From the NCBI RefSeq assembly GCF_001401805.1, contig NZ_LKDW01000010.1:1-64000 (forward strand): 64,000 nt of DNA. The letters run 5' to 3'. This DNA comes from Pseudoalteromonas sp. P1-25. GTDB lineage: Bacteria; Pseudomonadota; Gammaproteobacteria; Enterobacterales; Alteromonadaceae. This document shows positions 7,795-17,236 of this stretch, piece by piece. A program made the translations under genes and the position numbers. Within the stretch, counting starts at the first letter, position 1. Each line of letters starts with the position of its first letter. Below the pieces are notes generated by a model that was not told where the DNA came from, did no database searches, and worked only from the letters and a program-made list of their open reading frames with translations.

Positions 7795-8508
7795 ATGGGA
7801 AGAGCTTACCAAAACAAAAAAGATTCAATGGCTAAAACTGCGGGTGCTAAAACTAAAGTTTATTCTAAGTACGGTAAAGAAATATACATTTGTGCTAAAA
7901 ACGGTGGCGTAGATACAGACGGCAACCTTGCACTGCGTCGTTTAATTGAACGCGCTAAAAAAGACCAAGTACCTGCACACGTTATTGAACGCGCAATAGA
8001 AAAAGCCAAAGGCGGTGGCGGTGAAGACTACGCAGCAACTCGTTACGAAGGGTACGGCCCTGGTAACTGCATGATTATTGTTGACTGTTTAACAGACAAC
8101 AATAAGCGTACATTTGCTGATGTGCGCATTTGTTTTACCAAAGCAAACGCTAAAATAGGCGCACAAAATTCGGTATCACATTTATTTGATCACCTCGCTA
8201 TTTTTGTTTTTGACGGCGACGATGATGAAGCTGTACTAGAAGCCCTTATGATGGCCGATGTTGATGTAACCGATGTAGAAGTAGAAAACGGTAAAGTGAC
8301 GGTTTTTGCCCCCCATACCGAATACAACAACACACGTACAGCACTTGAAGAAATGGGTATTACAGATTTTGACGTAGACTTAATTTCGTTTGTACCTCAA
8401 GTAGAGGCCCCTATTGAAGGTGAAGACGTAGAAGTAATGGAGCGCTTTTTAGCCATGCTTGAAGATTGTGACGATGTACAGAACGTTTACCATAACGCGC
8501 AATTTTAA
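7795..8508 (+). CDS. yeeN: YebC/PmpR family protein, YeeN type
   Basis: The 237-residue protein matches the YebC/TACO1 family across its length: MGRAYQNKK at the start, [51 protein letters not shown], and VYHNAQF at the end. The N-terminus and the KIYAKFG-like segment are of the YeeN branch rather than canonical YebC. Family members bind ribosomes or act as DNA-binding regulators; reports for the family include relief of stalling at proline stretches. AAGGCGAAA precedes the start, and a strong terminator follows, so the gene is probably monocistronic. Confidence 0.88.
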   Translation: MGRAYQNKKDSMAKTAGAKTKVYSKYGKEIYICAKNGGVDTDGNLALRRLIERAKKDQVPAHVIERAIEKAKGGGGEDYAATRYEGYGPGNCMIIVDCLTDNNKRTFADVRICFTKANAKIGAQNSVSHLFDHLAIFVFDGDDDEAVLEALMMADVDVTDVEVENGKVTVFAPHTEYNNTRTALEEMGITDFDVDLISFVPQVEAPIEGEDVEVMERFLAMLEDCDDVQNVYHNAQF

Positions 8509-8531
8509 ACTTTACTGAACGCATTTATTTT

Positions 8532-8558
8532 AAGCCAACAGCAATGTTGGCTTTTTTA
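8532..8558 (+). terminator. intrinsic terminator after yeeN
   Basis: The stem GCCAACA/TGTTGGC (8534-8551, loop GCAA) is followed by a T run. Confidence 0.85.
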
Positions 8559-8581
8559 TTTTAAAAGGCTTATTAAATTTT

Positions 8582-9877
8582 ATGAATACCCTTGCAGAGC
8601 TTAAAGCGGGTAAGTTAAATGGCGTTACACGCGTACAACTCGTTGAAGAATTAACAGAGCTCCCCTCAGAAATTTTTACGCTTGCAGACACCCTCGAAGT
8701 ACTCGATTTATCAAATAACAAGTTATCAGATTTACCTGCGGAATTTGCCTGCTTGCACCGTTTAAAGCGGGTGTTTTTATCGTTTAACCAGTTTAAACAT
8801 ATACCTGAAGTACTCGCTAAGTGCCCTGCTTTAATTATGGTTGCATTTAAAGGCAATCAAATAACAGAGTTTGCTCTTAACAGCTTACCTAAAACTATTG
8901 AATGGTTAATATTGACCGATAACAAATTGAGCGCCTTGCCAGGTGACTTTGGCAATTACACACAGCTTAAAAAGCTTGCGCTAGCTGGCAATGAGTTAAC
9001 ACATTTACCAACAAGTATGGCTAATTGTACTAATTTAGAGCTTGTAAGGCTCTCTGCTAATAACTTAGCAAAAATTGATAATTGGCTACTAGAATTACCA
9101 AAACTTGCTTGGCTTGCATTTGCAGGTAACGAATTTAATAAAGCGCAGTGCTTAACAAAAAGTACTTTAAAAAATACCCCGCTTGAAAGTTTTCAGCTTA
9201 AAAAAGTAATAGGCCAAGGTGCATCGGGCGTTATACACCTAGCAAAAGCAGAAAATAACAATGTGGCGGTAAAACTTTTTAAAGGAGCAATTACAAGCGA
9301 TGGTTACCCACTTGATGAAGTAAACTGCTGCTTACAGGCGGGGAATCATAAAAATTTAATTAACGTATTAAGTTACATAGAGCAAAGCACGCAGCTTGGC
9401 TTAGTGATGGAGCTAATAGGTACCAGTTATACAAATTTAGGTTTACCGCCGAGCTTACAAACCTGCACCCGCGATACATTCAATGATGATTGTAATTACC
9501 CTATTAAAGCCGTTTTTAAAATAGCAAAACAGATGGCTAATACGCTTGCTCACCTGCATGATAATCACGTAAGCCATGGCGATATTTACGCACACAACAC
9601 CATGATAAATGAGCAATATGATGTTTTATTTGGCGATTTTGGTGCGGCTACTAATTTAGCCATGCTTACCCATCAAGAACAAAAATGCATAGAGCTTATA
9701 GAAGTACGTGCTTTTGGTTGCTTAATTGACGACTTACTAAGTACGGTTAGCGAAGCAGATAAGCAAACCGAACTGTTCGTTAAAATGTCCGATATAGCAG
9801 CGCGTGCTATAAACACTGCTATTGCCTCGCGCCCTAGTTTTAAAGCACTAAGCGCTTTATTAAACGAACGGCTATAA
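8582..9877 (+). CDS. leucine-rich-repeat protein kinase
   Basis: This 431-residue protein fuses about seven leucine-rich repeats (about residues 37-190, for example LEVLDLSNNKLSDLPAEF) to a eukaryotic-like kinase domain (about 205-431). Visible kinase elements are the glycine loop GQGASGVIHLAK (211-222), the VAVK lysine (231), a possible helix-C glutamate (246), the catalytic loop HGDIYAHN (332-339, with Asp334 and Asn339) and DFG (352-354). The loop departs from HRDLKxxN: Arg is Gly, and the phosphotransfer Lys is not in its usual place. There is no signal peptide or membrane segment, so it should be cytoplasmic. Substrate and ligand are unknown. Such LRR-kinases occur in some Alteromonadales and Vibrio without an assigned role. 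Confidence 0.85.
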   Translation: MNTLAELKAGKLNGVTRVQLVEELTELPSEIFTLADTLEVLDLSNNKLSDLPAEFACLHRLKRVFLSFNQFKHIPEVLAKCPALIMVAFKGNQITEFALNSLPKTIEWLILTDNKLSALPGDFGNYTQLKKLALAGNELTHLPTSMANCTNLELVRLSANNLAKIDNWLLELPKLAWLAFAGNEFNKAQCLTKSTLKNTPLESFQLKKVIGQGASGVIHLAKAENNNVAVKLFKGAITSDGYPLDEVNCCLQAGNHKNLINVLSYIEQSTQLGLVMELIGTSYTNLGLPPSLQTCTRDTFNDDCNYPIKAVFKIAKQMANTLAHLHDNHVSHGDIYAHNTMINEQYDVLFGDFGAATNLAMLTHQEQKCIELIEVRAFGCLIDDLLSTVSEADKQTELFVKMSDIAARAINTAIASRPSFKALSALLNERL

Positions 9878-9894
9878 ATCAATAAAACTAAAAA

Positions 9895-9913
9895 AGCCTG
9901 CATAATGCAGGCT
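9895..9913. terminator. bidirectional terminator
   Basis: The stem AGCCTGCAT/ATGCAGGCT lies between the convergent LRR-kinase gene and gap. An A run before it serves the minus strand. Confidence 0.8.
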
Positions 9914-9946
9914 TGGTTGGATAAAGCTAAACTTTTACACGGTCAA

Positions 9947-10951
9947 TTATAAGTACTGACCTAATGCTTTAACTTGGTCTAACATGCGGTTTGAGAAACC
10001 CCACTCGTTGTCGTACCAAGCCATTACTTTAACTAGTTTGCCATCAGCTTTAGTTTGCGTTGCATCAAAAATTGACGACGCAGGGTTGTGATTAAAATCA
10101 ATAGAAACAAGCGGAAGCTCGTTGTACTCTAAAATTTCTTTCATTGAACCTGTCGCTGCGGCTTTCATTACTTCGTTGATTTCTTCAGCTGTTGTGTCGC
10201 GCTTAGTGATAAACGTAAAATCAACTAAAGAAACATTGATAGTAGGTACACGTACCGACATACCGTCTAATTTACCCGCAAGCTCAGGAAGTACTAAGCC
10301 AACAGCTGCTGCAGCACCTGTTTTAGTTGGGATCATAGACTGAGTTGCACTACGTGCACGGTAAAGATCTGGGTGATAAACGTCAGATAAGTTTTGATCG
10401 TTTGTGTAAGCATGGATTGTAGTCATGCTACCTTGCTCAATACCAACTGTGTCGTTAATTGCTTTTGCAATTGGCGCTAAACAGTTTGTAGTACAAGATG
10501 CATTAGAAATAATGTTACTATCAGCGTTAATTACATCGCTGTTAACACCGTGCACTACTGTTGCATCTAGGTCTTTACCAGGCGCTGATACAATTACTTT
10601 TTTAGCACCTGCTGTAATGTGTTTAGCGGCATCTTCACGCTTAGTGAAAAAACCCGTACATTCTAAAACGATATCTACGTTTAGCTCTTTCCACGGTAAG
10701 TTTGCAGGGTCACGCTCTTGCGTCAAAGTAATTACGTCGTCACCAATTAACATGGTGTTATCTTCAAGTGTTACTTTTTGAGAAAATTGACCATGCACTG
10801 AGTCAAATTGTGTTAGATGCGCATTTACGTTAGCCGGCGCTAAATCGTTAATTGCTACAATTTTAATCTCACTGTTTTGTGCTGACTCGTAAAGTGCACG
10901 TAATACGTTGCGACCGATACGGCCATAGCCATTAATTGCTACATTAATCAT
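9947..10951 (-). CDS. gap: glyceraldehyde-3-phosphate dehydrogenase, type I
   Basis: The enzyme converts glyceraldehyde 3-phosphate, NAD and phosphate to 1,3-bisphosphoglycerate in the cytoplasm. The 334-residue form starts [15 protein letters not shown], preceded by AGGAG; 24 upstream in-frame codons are discarded. Seen are the Rossmann GYGRIGR (9-14), Asp36 after the second strand (which favours NAD), the catalytic SNASCTTNC with Cys153, and [12 protein letters not shown] near the end. It is the third gene of an edd-eda-gap operon, 10 bases after eda. It can therefore oxidise the triose phosphate released by Eda directly. A separate housekeeping copy may exist elsewhere. Confidence 0.95.
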   Translation of the reverse strand: MINVAINGYGRIGRNVLRALYESAQNSEIKIVAINDLAPANVNAHLTQFDSVHGQFSQKVTLEDNTMLIGDDVITLTQERDPANLPWKELNVDIVLECTGFFTKREDAAKHITAGAKKVIVSAPGKDLDATVVHGVNSDVINADSNIISNASCTTNCLAPIAKAINDTVGIEQGSMTTIHAYTNDQNLSDVYHPDLYRARSATQSMIPTKTGAAAAVGLVLPELAGKLDGMSVRVPTINVSLVDFTFITKRDTTAEEINEVMKAAATGSMKEILEYNELPLVSIDFNHNPASSIFDATQTKADGKLVKVMAWYDNEWGFSNRMLDQVKALGQYL

Positions 10952-10961
10952 TTTTAGACTC

Positions 10962-11582
10962 CTATTTAACTTCACTTGCTTGTCGAGCAAGCGCTTCAAT
11001 GGCTTGCCAGTCTTTGTTTTCAATTAGTTGCTTATCTAGCATCCACGTACCACCAACACAAATTACGTTGTTAAGCGCTAAGTAATTAGGGGCTGTTGCT
11101 AGGCTAATGCCACCGGTTGGGCAAAAAGTAATATGTGGTAATGGGCCACCAATCGACTTAAGCATGGCTGTTCCGCCAGCAGCTTCAGCTGGGAAGAACT
11201 TTAAATACTTAAAGCCATGGCTTGCTAACTGCATTACTTCGCTTGCAGTTGCTGCACCTGGTAAAAATGGCGTATCTGAATTTTTAGCTAATGCTAATAA
11301 TTCATCACTTACCCCTGGGCTTACCATAAAATCAGCGCCTGCTTCTACTGACGCATCAAAGCTTGCTTTATCAACCACTGTACCTGTACCAACGTAAGCT
11401 TCTGGAACTTCTGCTTTCATTAGTTTCACAGCTTCAACTGCAACAGGCGTACGTAGCGTAATTTCAAGTGCTTTTAGGCCACCGTTGTATAACGCTCTAG
11501 CGAGTGGTGCTGCATCTTCTAATTTTTCGATTACAACCACTGGCACCACAGGTGCCGACGCTAAGATTTTTTCAATACTCAT
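10962..11582 (-). CDS. eda: KDPG/KHG aldolase
   Basis: Eda cleaves 2-keto-3-deoxy-6-phosphogluconate to pyruvate and glyceraldehyde 3-phosphate. The 206-residue product begins [19 protein letters not shown] after a GAGGA site; a longer reading adds 20 unrelated residues and overlaps edd. Motifs are EITLRT with Glu40, [26 protein letters not shown] with the Schiff-base Lys128, and FCPTGGI. It lies 34 bases after edd and 10 before gap, in one operon. Confidence 0.96.
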   Translation of the reverse strand: MSIEKILASAPVVPVVVIEKLEDAAPLARALYNGGLKALEITLRTPVAVEAVKLMKAEVPEAYVGTGTVVDKASFDASVEAGADFMVSPGVSDELLALAKNSDTPFLPGAATASEVMQLASHGFKYLKFFPAEAAGGTAMLKSIGGPLPHITFCPTGGISLATAPNYLALNNVICVGGTWMLDKQLIENKDWQAIEALARQASEVK

Positions 11583-11616
11583 TACTTGTTCCTCATTACC
11601 CAGTGTGTGGCAATTA

Positions 11617-13467
11617 TTATTCAAGTCCAAAAGCACTCGCACCTAAATCGGCGCTGCTTACAATATTTCTAAATCCAGTAAATAACTCTCGGCCGGTACC
11701 AAATGTTAAACTTGGTTGACTAAGTTGTAGTTCACGCTTAGCAAGCTCTTCGTCGCTAACGTGTACTTTTAAGATTCCATTTGGCGCATCTAAGGTTACT
11801 AAATCGCCTTCTAGAATTTTTGCAATAATGCCCCCTTCAACGGCTTCTGGCGCTAAGTGAATAGCAGCTGGCACTTTACCTGATGCACCTGACATGCGGC
11901 CATCAGTTACTATAGCTACTTTAAAGCCTTCGTCTTGAAGGGTTGCCATTACTGGCGTTAATTTATGAAGCTCTGGCATACCTTTCGCTTTAGGTCCCTG
12001 CTCTTTAAGCACGGCTATAAAGTCTTGGTTTAACTCGCCTCGGGTGTAAGCTTCTTGCAGTTCGCCTTGTGAGCTAAACACTTTAGCAGGAGCTGTTACT
12101 ACTTGATGCTCTGTTGCGACAGCAGACACTTTTATTACGGCTTTGCCTAAGTTACCCGTTAGAAGTTGCAGGCCACCTTGCTTACTAAACGGATTGCTAA
12201 CAGGACGAAGTACTTCTTCATCAAGTGAGTTTTCTGGGCAATCTACCCATTTAACTTTTGAAGGCCCTGTTGAATCGCTCATAATTAAGCTGTCGTCTTT
12301 ATCTAAACGCGGCTCCATCATGTAAGGGGCTAAGCCTTCACCAAGCATAGTTTTAACGTCAGTATGCAAATAACCAGCACCGGCTAGTTCACGCATTAAG
12401 AAACCCATACCGCCGGCAGCTTGAAAATGATTAACATCAGCCGAGCCATTAGGGTAAATACGCGTAAGTAGTGGTACAACTTCTGATAAATCAGACATGT
12501 CTTTCCACGTTATTTGTACACCTGCTGCTTTTGCGATAGCAACAATGTGGATAGCGTGGTTAGTAGAGCCACCTGTAGATAACAAGCCAACTAAACCATT
12601 AATGATGGTTTTTTCGCTAATTACCTCTGCTAAACATGGGCTTTCTTTATCGCCTGTAAGCTGTTTAAGCATAGTTTCTACAGCGTTACCTGTTAAACCA
12701 TCACGAAGTTCAGTGTAAGGGTTAATAAACGAGCTACCTGGAAGGTGTAAGCCCATTATTTCCATTAACATTTGGTTTGAGTTAGCAGTACCGTAAAACG
12801 TACATGTACCAGCGCTATGGTATGACGCGCTTTCAGCCTCAAGTAATACATCACGGCTAACTAAGCCTTGTGCAAATTTTTGGCGAATACGGGCCTTTTC
12901 TTTATTAGGAATACCAGATTGCATTGGGCCAGCAGGTAAAAAGAACACTGGTAAATGACCAAACGATAAGGCACCAATTAATAAACCAGGGACAATTTTG
13001 TCACATACGCCTAAACAAAATACGCCATCAAATACGTCATGCGATAATGAAACCGCCGTGGACATAGCAATTACATCACGAGAAAAAAGTGACAATTCCA
13101 TGCCGTCACGCCCTTGCGTAACACCATCACACATTGCTGGTACGCCGCCTGCAACTTGGGCAGTGGCATCGTACTTAGTGGCAATATCTTTAATTAAATC
13201 AGGAAAGTCTTTGTATGGCACATGGGCCGAAAGCATATCGTTATATGAGTTGATAATAGCAAGATTTGGCTGCTCATCAGCCTTTAAGCGCGCTTTGTCG
13301 TCGCTGCTACACGCAGCCATTACGTGAGCGATGTTTCCGCAACCCAGTCCAGCACGAACTCTTGTTTGTTTTTTTGCATGCGAAATACGATCTAAATAAT
13401 CTTGACGGGTTTGTTTACTGCGTTCAATAACGCGTTGGGTGACTTCTTCAATGCGAGGGTGCAACAT
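11617..13467 (-). CDS. edd: 6-phosphogluconate dehydratase
   Basis: Edd, an iron-sulphur dehydratase of the IlvD/Edd family, converts 6-phosphogluconate to KDPG. The 616-residue length is typical. Conserved parts include [71 protein letters not shown] and [18 protein letters not shown]; cysteines in these blocks are candidate cluster ligands. First gene of edd-eda-gap. Two perfect TGACACCGGTGTCA operators lie 134-180 bases upstream. The zwf and pgl genes that often precede edd are not here, so 6-phosphogluconate must come from genes elsewhere. Confidence 0.96.
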   Translation of the reverse strand: MLHPRIEEVTQRVIERSKQTRQDYLDRISHAKKQTRVRAGLGCGNIAHVMAACSSDDKARLKADEQPNLAIINSYNDMLSAHVPYKDFPDLIKDIATKYDATAQVAGGVPAMCDGVTQGRDGMELSLFSRDVIAMSTAVSLSHDVFDGVFCLGVCDKIVPGLLIGALSFGHLPVFFLPAGPMQSGIPNKEKARIRQKFAQGLVSRDVLLEAESASYHSAGTCTFYGTANSNQMLMEIMGLHLPGSSFINPYTELRDGLTGNAVETMLKQLTGDKESPCLAEVISEKTIINGLVGLLSTGGSTNHAIHIVAIAKAAGVQITWKDMSDLSEVVPLLTRIYPNGSADVNHFQAAGGMGFLMRELAGAGYLHTDVKTMLGEGLAPYMMEPRLDKDDSLIMSDSTGPSKVKWVDCPENSLDEEVLRPVSNPFSKQGGLQLLTGNLGKAVIKVSAVATEHQVVTAPAKVFSSQGELQEAYTRGELNQDFIAVLKEQGPKAKGMPELHKLTPVMATLQDEGFKVAIVTDGRMSGASGKVPAAIHLAPEAVEGGIIAKILEGDLVTLDAPNGILKVHVSDEELAKRELQLSQPSLTFGTGRELFTGFRNIVSSADLGASAFGLE

Positions 13468-13600
13468 AATTTAGCTCATCTCTATTAGTTAGAGGAAAAA
13501 GGCTCAGTAGCAATTACAGACTCCACGTAAATAACTGCACTGAGCATCTTTGATTTACCCGTTCAAAGGTACGCTACCAGGGAGCCTCTCACAACAACCC

Positions 13601-13614
13601 TGACACCGGTGTCA
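13601..13614. promoter_or_regulatory. LacI-type operator, edd proximal site
   Basis: TGACACCGGTGTCA is a perfect 14-bp palindrome with the central CG expected of LacI-family sites. A second copy lies 33 bp away, about three helical turns, so one regulator could bind both on the same face. Confidence 0.82.
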
Positions 13615-13633
13615 CTGTATTAACGCATAGCAT

Positions 13634-13647
13634 TGACACCGGTGTCA
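13634..13647. promoter_or_regulatory. LacI-type operator, edd distal site
   Basis: A second perfect TGACACCGGTGTCA. On the minus strand its left half supplies TTGACA (13643-13648), a consensus -35 for edd. A possible -10 (GTTAAT, 13619-13624) lies 18 bases on, so binding would block the promoter. The rest of the 325-bp gap between edd and the lacI gene shows no ORF. Confidence 0.8.
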
Positions 13648-13732
13648 ACCCTGAGTAACAAAATTAGTGTAAAATTTTAACGTGACCAATTAATGAACAG
13701 GCTAATTTTAGTTTATTTGCTAAAATCCGCCC

Positions 13733-13767
13733 AAAAAAAACCCGAATAAGCGTCACTCAAATTCGGG
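13733..13767 (-). terminator. terminator of the glk-lacI operon
   Basis: The stem CCCGAAT/ATTCGGG (13741-13767) is followed on the minus strand by eight T (13733-13740). Confidence 0.88.
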
Positions 13768-13792
13768 TTACTGTGAAAAGCAAAGTGAAATT

Positions 13793-14806
13793 TTATTTAA
13801 TTGCGGCAGTAGACTCGCGCGTTATTAACCGGGATTCTAGGGTAACTTGATAAGGCTGCTCTTGTGGCTGCGCGATATGCGATATAAGCTGCGTTACAGC
13901 TTGTTTTGTCATCTCTTCTACAGGTTGTGCAATAGTGGTTAAGCCAGGCCAAATATGGCGTGCTATAGGAGCGTTATCAAACCCAGCTATAGAGATATCA
14001 TCTGGCACTCTTAATTGGCGCTGTGTGGCAAGTTTTAGTACCGCCGCCGCCATGTAATCATTTGATGCAAATACGGCCGTAGGCCTTGGTGACAAATCTA
14101 AAATACTACGTGCGCTGTCTACACCTGAATGATAACTAAAGTTACCCTCTTCAACTAAGCGCTCATCAAATTCTATACCGTGGCTTGCCAAAGCACGTCT
14201 GTAGCCATTAAAGCGTTGCTGCGTAGCACTGTGATCAGGGTGGCCTTTAATAAAGGCAATTGATTTATGACCAAGTGAAATTAAGTGCTCGGTTATTTCA
14301 TAGGCGCCCTGCTCATCGTTGCTACGCACCGAAATTGAATCATCTTCAAGCAGTGCCGATGCAACTCGTGCATACGGTATGTTTTTAGCTTTTAAAAAAT
14401 TAGCGAGTTTTTCAAAATCACCAAATGGCGGAGTAAGTACTACGCCATCTAAACGCGAGGTTTGTAGTAATTGCTCTATGTCGTTAATTAAATCGTCGCC
14501 ACGTAGTTCGCAAGGGTGTATTAGTAAGTTATAGTTATTCTCTTTACAGGCAGCAAGTGCGCCTGTTTGTACGCGTGTTATATAACTTTTACTTGGGTTA
14601 TCGTACAAACAACCAATAATAAAACTACGATTTTGCGCCAGTCCGCGTGCTATGGGGTTTGGTGTATAATCAAGCTCTTTAAATACTTTAAGCACTTTTT
14701 CGCGCGTAGCCGCACTCACATTAGGCTCATTATTTAACACCCGCGATACCGTTTTTTTAGAAACGCCCGCATGGCTTGCTACACTATTTATGGTTACTTT
14801 TTTCAT
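13793..14806 (-). CDS. LacI-family regulator, glk-linked
   Basis: The 337-residue protein has an N-terminal LacI helix-turn-helix (VTINSVASHAGVSKKTVSRVLNNEPNVS), the hinge region YTPNPIARGLAQNRS, and a periplasmic-binding-protein-like sensor domain (FIIGCLYDNPSKSYITRVQTGAL, then FASNDYMAAAVLK and ISIAGFDNAPIA). I place the start at MKKVTINSVA (14806), as is usual for the family; a TTG seven codons upstream is the alternative. It follows glk by about 36 bases and probably shares its transcript. By position it is the likely repressor acting at TGACACCGGTGTCA sites before glk and edd, but the other LacI gene nearby could do this instead. The effector is unknown. Confidence 0.88.
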   Translation of the reverse strand: MKKVTINSVASHAGVSKKTVSRVLNNEPNVSAATREKVLKVFKELDYTPNPIARGLAQNRSFIIGCLYDNPSKSYITRVQTGALAACKENNYNLLIHPCELRGDDLINDIEQLLQTSRLDGVVLTPPFGDFEKLANFLKAKNIPYARVASALLEDDSISVRSNDEQGAYEITEHLISLGHKSIAFIKGHPDHSATQQRFNGYRRALASHGIEFDERLVEEGNFSYHSGVDSARSILDLSPRPTAVFASNDYMAAAVLKLATQRQLRVPDDISIAGFDNAPIARHIWPGLTTIAQPVEEMTKQAVTQLISHIAQPQEQPYQVTLESRLITRESTAAIK

Positions 14807-14842
14807 TTGTTCATTATCCAAATACAACCATTAAGCAAAAAA

Positions 14843-15835
14843 CTATTTGCTGTTATATAAACACGCACCCGCGCCAATAAGCGGTATGTTATCTTGGGTT
14901 ACTAAGGTTACCGGTATTTGCCCTGCATATTGCGACATAACGCCTTTTTGCGAAAAACGCTCTACAAAACGGCTCTCTAATAATCTGCTCTGCATACGTG
15001 GTAAAATACCACCACCTATAAATAGGCCACCTAATGCGCCATATACCACAGCTAAGTCGCCTGCCACACTGCCTATCCAATCACAAAACTGATTAAGCGT
15101 TGCATCACACACTTCACATTCGCCACTGTTTGCAAGGCTGCTAATTTGTGCTGCATCTAAGTTTTTAGCTGTCACCCCCTTCACGGCAGCCATTGCTTTG
15201 TATAAATGGGCAATACCTGGGCCTGAAAAAACCGTTTCGATTGAAACATGTGGGTGTTCTTTGCGCAATTCATTAATTAATAAAGCATCTAGCTCATTAA
15301 CAGGCGCAAGCGACATGTGCCCGCCCTCAGAGCTTAATACAGCGCAAGATTGCGCCGTACGCACCAAACACGCTGCGCCAAAACCTGTACCTGGGCCCAT
15401 AACACCAATATTTGCATTTGCATCGGCTTGACCAGGCTTAATAGTAATGTTTTGAGTTGCATCTAAATAAGGCGCTGCATAAGCAAATGCAGCAAAGTCG
15501 TTAATTACTTCTAATTGGGTTAAATTAAAATGCGCTTTAAACTCGTTAACACTAAAGTGCCAACCTAAATTTGTTAGATGCACTTGACCTGCTTTTATAG
15601 GTCCTGCAACTGCCAAACAGGCGCGAGTAGGTGTTACGTGAGGAATAGTTGTTAAATACTGCTCAAGCGCGCTTTCTAAAGAACCAAAATTTGCACTAGG
15701 AAATATGTTAATATGTTCAATAACAAATTGGTTTGATTGCTCGTTAAAATCGGTAATTAATGCAAAGCGCGCATTGGTGCCCCCAATATCGGCAACAAGG
15801 ATGGGGCTAAAATGGGCAGAAGAATTTTGGCTCAT
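14843..15835 (-). CDS. glk: glucokinase (ROK-independent bacterial Glk family)
   Basis: Glk phosphorylates cytoplasmic glucose with ATP. The 330-residue product shows VADIGGTNARFALI (ATP phosphate-binding loop), LEVINDFAAFAYA, IGVMGPGTGFGAACLV, SSEGGHMSLAP and a C-terminal GGIL motif, as in the E. coli Glk family. It gives the glucose-6-phosphate needed after non-PTS maltodextrin uptake, consistent with the neighbouring starch genes. First gene of glk-lacI, with a perfect operator inside its probable promoter. Confidence 0.93.
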   Translation of the reverse strand: MSQNSSAHFSPILVADIGGTNARFALITDFNEQSNQFVIEHINIFPSANFGSLESALEQYLTTIPHVTPTRACLAVAGPIKAGQVHLTNLGWHFSVNEFKAHFNLTQLEVINDFAAFAYAAPYLDATQNITIKPGQADANANIGVMGPGTGFGAACLVRTAQSCAVLSSEGGHMSLAPVNELDALLINELRKEHPHVSIETVFSGPGIAHLYKAMAAVKGVTAKNLDAAQISSLANSGECEVCDATLNQFCDWIGSVAGDLAVVYGALGGLFIGGGILPRMQSRLLESRFVERFSQKGVMSQYAGQIPVTLVTQDNIPLIGAGACLYNSK

Positions 15836-16003
15836 GGTATTATCTCTTTTGTGTAAGCGGCTTATGCTTGTTATTTTACAACGACCATGCGTTGTTATTT
15901 ATACACTTTGAGCTATCACCTCAAAGTAGCTATCACAGTAAAAAAGGCTGCTATATAAAATAGCAGCTAATACGTTTTGACAACAAAATGATAAAACATT
16001 GAC

Positions 16004-16033
16004 ATTATGACACCGGTGTCATGACTAGATCAA
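16004..16033 (-). promoter_or_regulatory. glk promoter containing a LacI-type operator
   Basis: On the minus strand TTGATC (16028-16033) and CATAAT (16004-16009) are 18 bases apart. The spacer holds TGACACCGGTGTCA (16008-16021), the third perfect copy in the window. Repressor binding here would exclude RNA polymerase. The divergent lacI gene at 16115 may be affected too. Confidence 0.68.
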
Positions 16034-16114
16034 TAATAAATCGTAAAAAGCTTGAAATAATTCACTAATAGTCGAAAATGACACAATTATTTAGCATTTA
16101 TTTAAGTTGTAACA

Positions 16115-17131
16115 ATGAAAGGTAAAGCCACCTCATTTGACATAGCCCATTATGCTGGCGTTTCACAATCAACGGTATCTCGCGCTTTACGAAATAGTCC
16201 CCTTGTTAATGCAGAAACACGCAAGCGCGTTCACGACATAGCTAAGCAACTTAACTATAAAGTGGATAAAAATGCCAGCAACTTGCGTACTCAGCAAAGT
16301 AGTACCCTTGCGCTATTATTGTTTGAAGACCCAACATCAGATGAATCACAAATAAACCCTTTCTTTTTGTCTATGTTGGGCAGTATCACCCGTGCGTGTG
16401 CAAAAGAAGGTTATGACTTATTAGTCTCGTTTCAATCAGCCAGCGCTGATTGGCAAGCTGATTACGAAGACAGCCACAGAGCCGATGGCATAATTTTACT
16501 CGGCTATGGTGATTACATAGACTTTCAGCCCAAATTTAAAACCTTACTAGAGCAAAACACAAAATTTGTATGCTGGGGGGCCACCGTCGATAACCGCCCG
16601 GATTTAACCGTATGTTGCGATAACTACGGCGGAGGTAAACTAGCTGCAGGCCATTTAATTGCCCATAACCGTACTGATTGTGCGTTTATTGGTGATGCTT
16701 CTGATCACAGCCCAGAATTTTTTGCCCGCTTTCAGGGGTTTAAAGATGAGCTACTTACTAGTGGTATAACCATTAATGAGCGAAAAATGGCCAATGCTAT
16801 TTCTACTGAGGAGTCAGGTTACCACGCTACGCGCTCACTCATAGCAAATAACATTAAATTTAACGCCTTATTTGCCGCCAGTGATTTAATAGCCATTGGT
16901 GCAATTCGCGCTTTAAAAGAAGCCAATATTAATGTTCCTAACGAAGTGGCCGTGGTCGGTTTTGATAACATAGCTATAGCAAGCTATATAAACCCACCGC
17001 TTACCACCATAGCGCAAGACACCACTGTTGCAGGGCAAATGCTAGTAGAGAACCTGCTTAAATTAATACGTGAAGAAGAAGTGCAAAGCACCCTTTTACC
17101 GCCAGTGTTAATTGCCAGAGGGTCTAGTTAA
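16115..17131 (+). CDS. LacI-family regulator, starch-locus side
   Basis: The 338-residue protein has a LacI helix-turn-helix (SFDIAHYAGVSQSTVSRALRNSPLVN), a hinge with NASNLRTQQS, and a sugar-binding sensor domain (VVGFDNIAIASYINPPLTTIAQD near the end). It is transcribed away from glk and converges on the GH15 operon. Two LacI proteins and two operator types occur here. The positional guess is that this one recognises the CTGCATACGTATGCAG sites in front of the starch genes, which would make it MalR-like. Nothing in the sequence proves the assignment. Confidence 0.88.
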   Translation: MKGKATSFDIAHYAGVSQSTVSRALRNSPLVNAETRKRVHDIAKQLNYKVDKNASNLRTQQSSTLALLLFEDPTSDESQINPFFLSMLGSITRACAKEGYDLLVSFQSASADWQADYEDSHRADGIILLGYGDYIDFQPKFKTLLEQNTKFVCWGATVDNRPDLTVCCDNYGGGKLAAGHLIAHNRTDCAFIGDASDHSPEFFARFQGFKDELLTSGITINERKMANAISTEESGYHATRSLIANNIKFNALFAASDLIAIGAIRALKEANINVPNEVAVVGFDNIAIASYINPPLTTIAQDTTVAGQMLVENLLKLIREEEVQSTLLPPVLIARGSS

Positions 17132-17189
17132 GGGTTTATAACTCAACTTCATGTGCTTACTAAACACTAACCCCACTTAAATACAAAAA

Positions 17190-17212
17190 AGCCACGGCTA
17201 TTAACCGTGGCT
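17190..17212. terminator. bidirectional terminator
   Basis: The stem AGCCACGG/CCGTGGCT lies between the convergent lacI and GH15 genes, with an A run on one side and a T-rich stretch on the other. Confidence 0.85.
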
Positions 17213-17236
17213 TTAATTTTAAATTTTGGACTAGCC

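Noticed and set aside
14990..15005. Operator-like CTGCATACGTGG inside glk
   Set aside because: Only one half matches the MalR-like palindrome and it lies within coding sequence far from a promoter.
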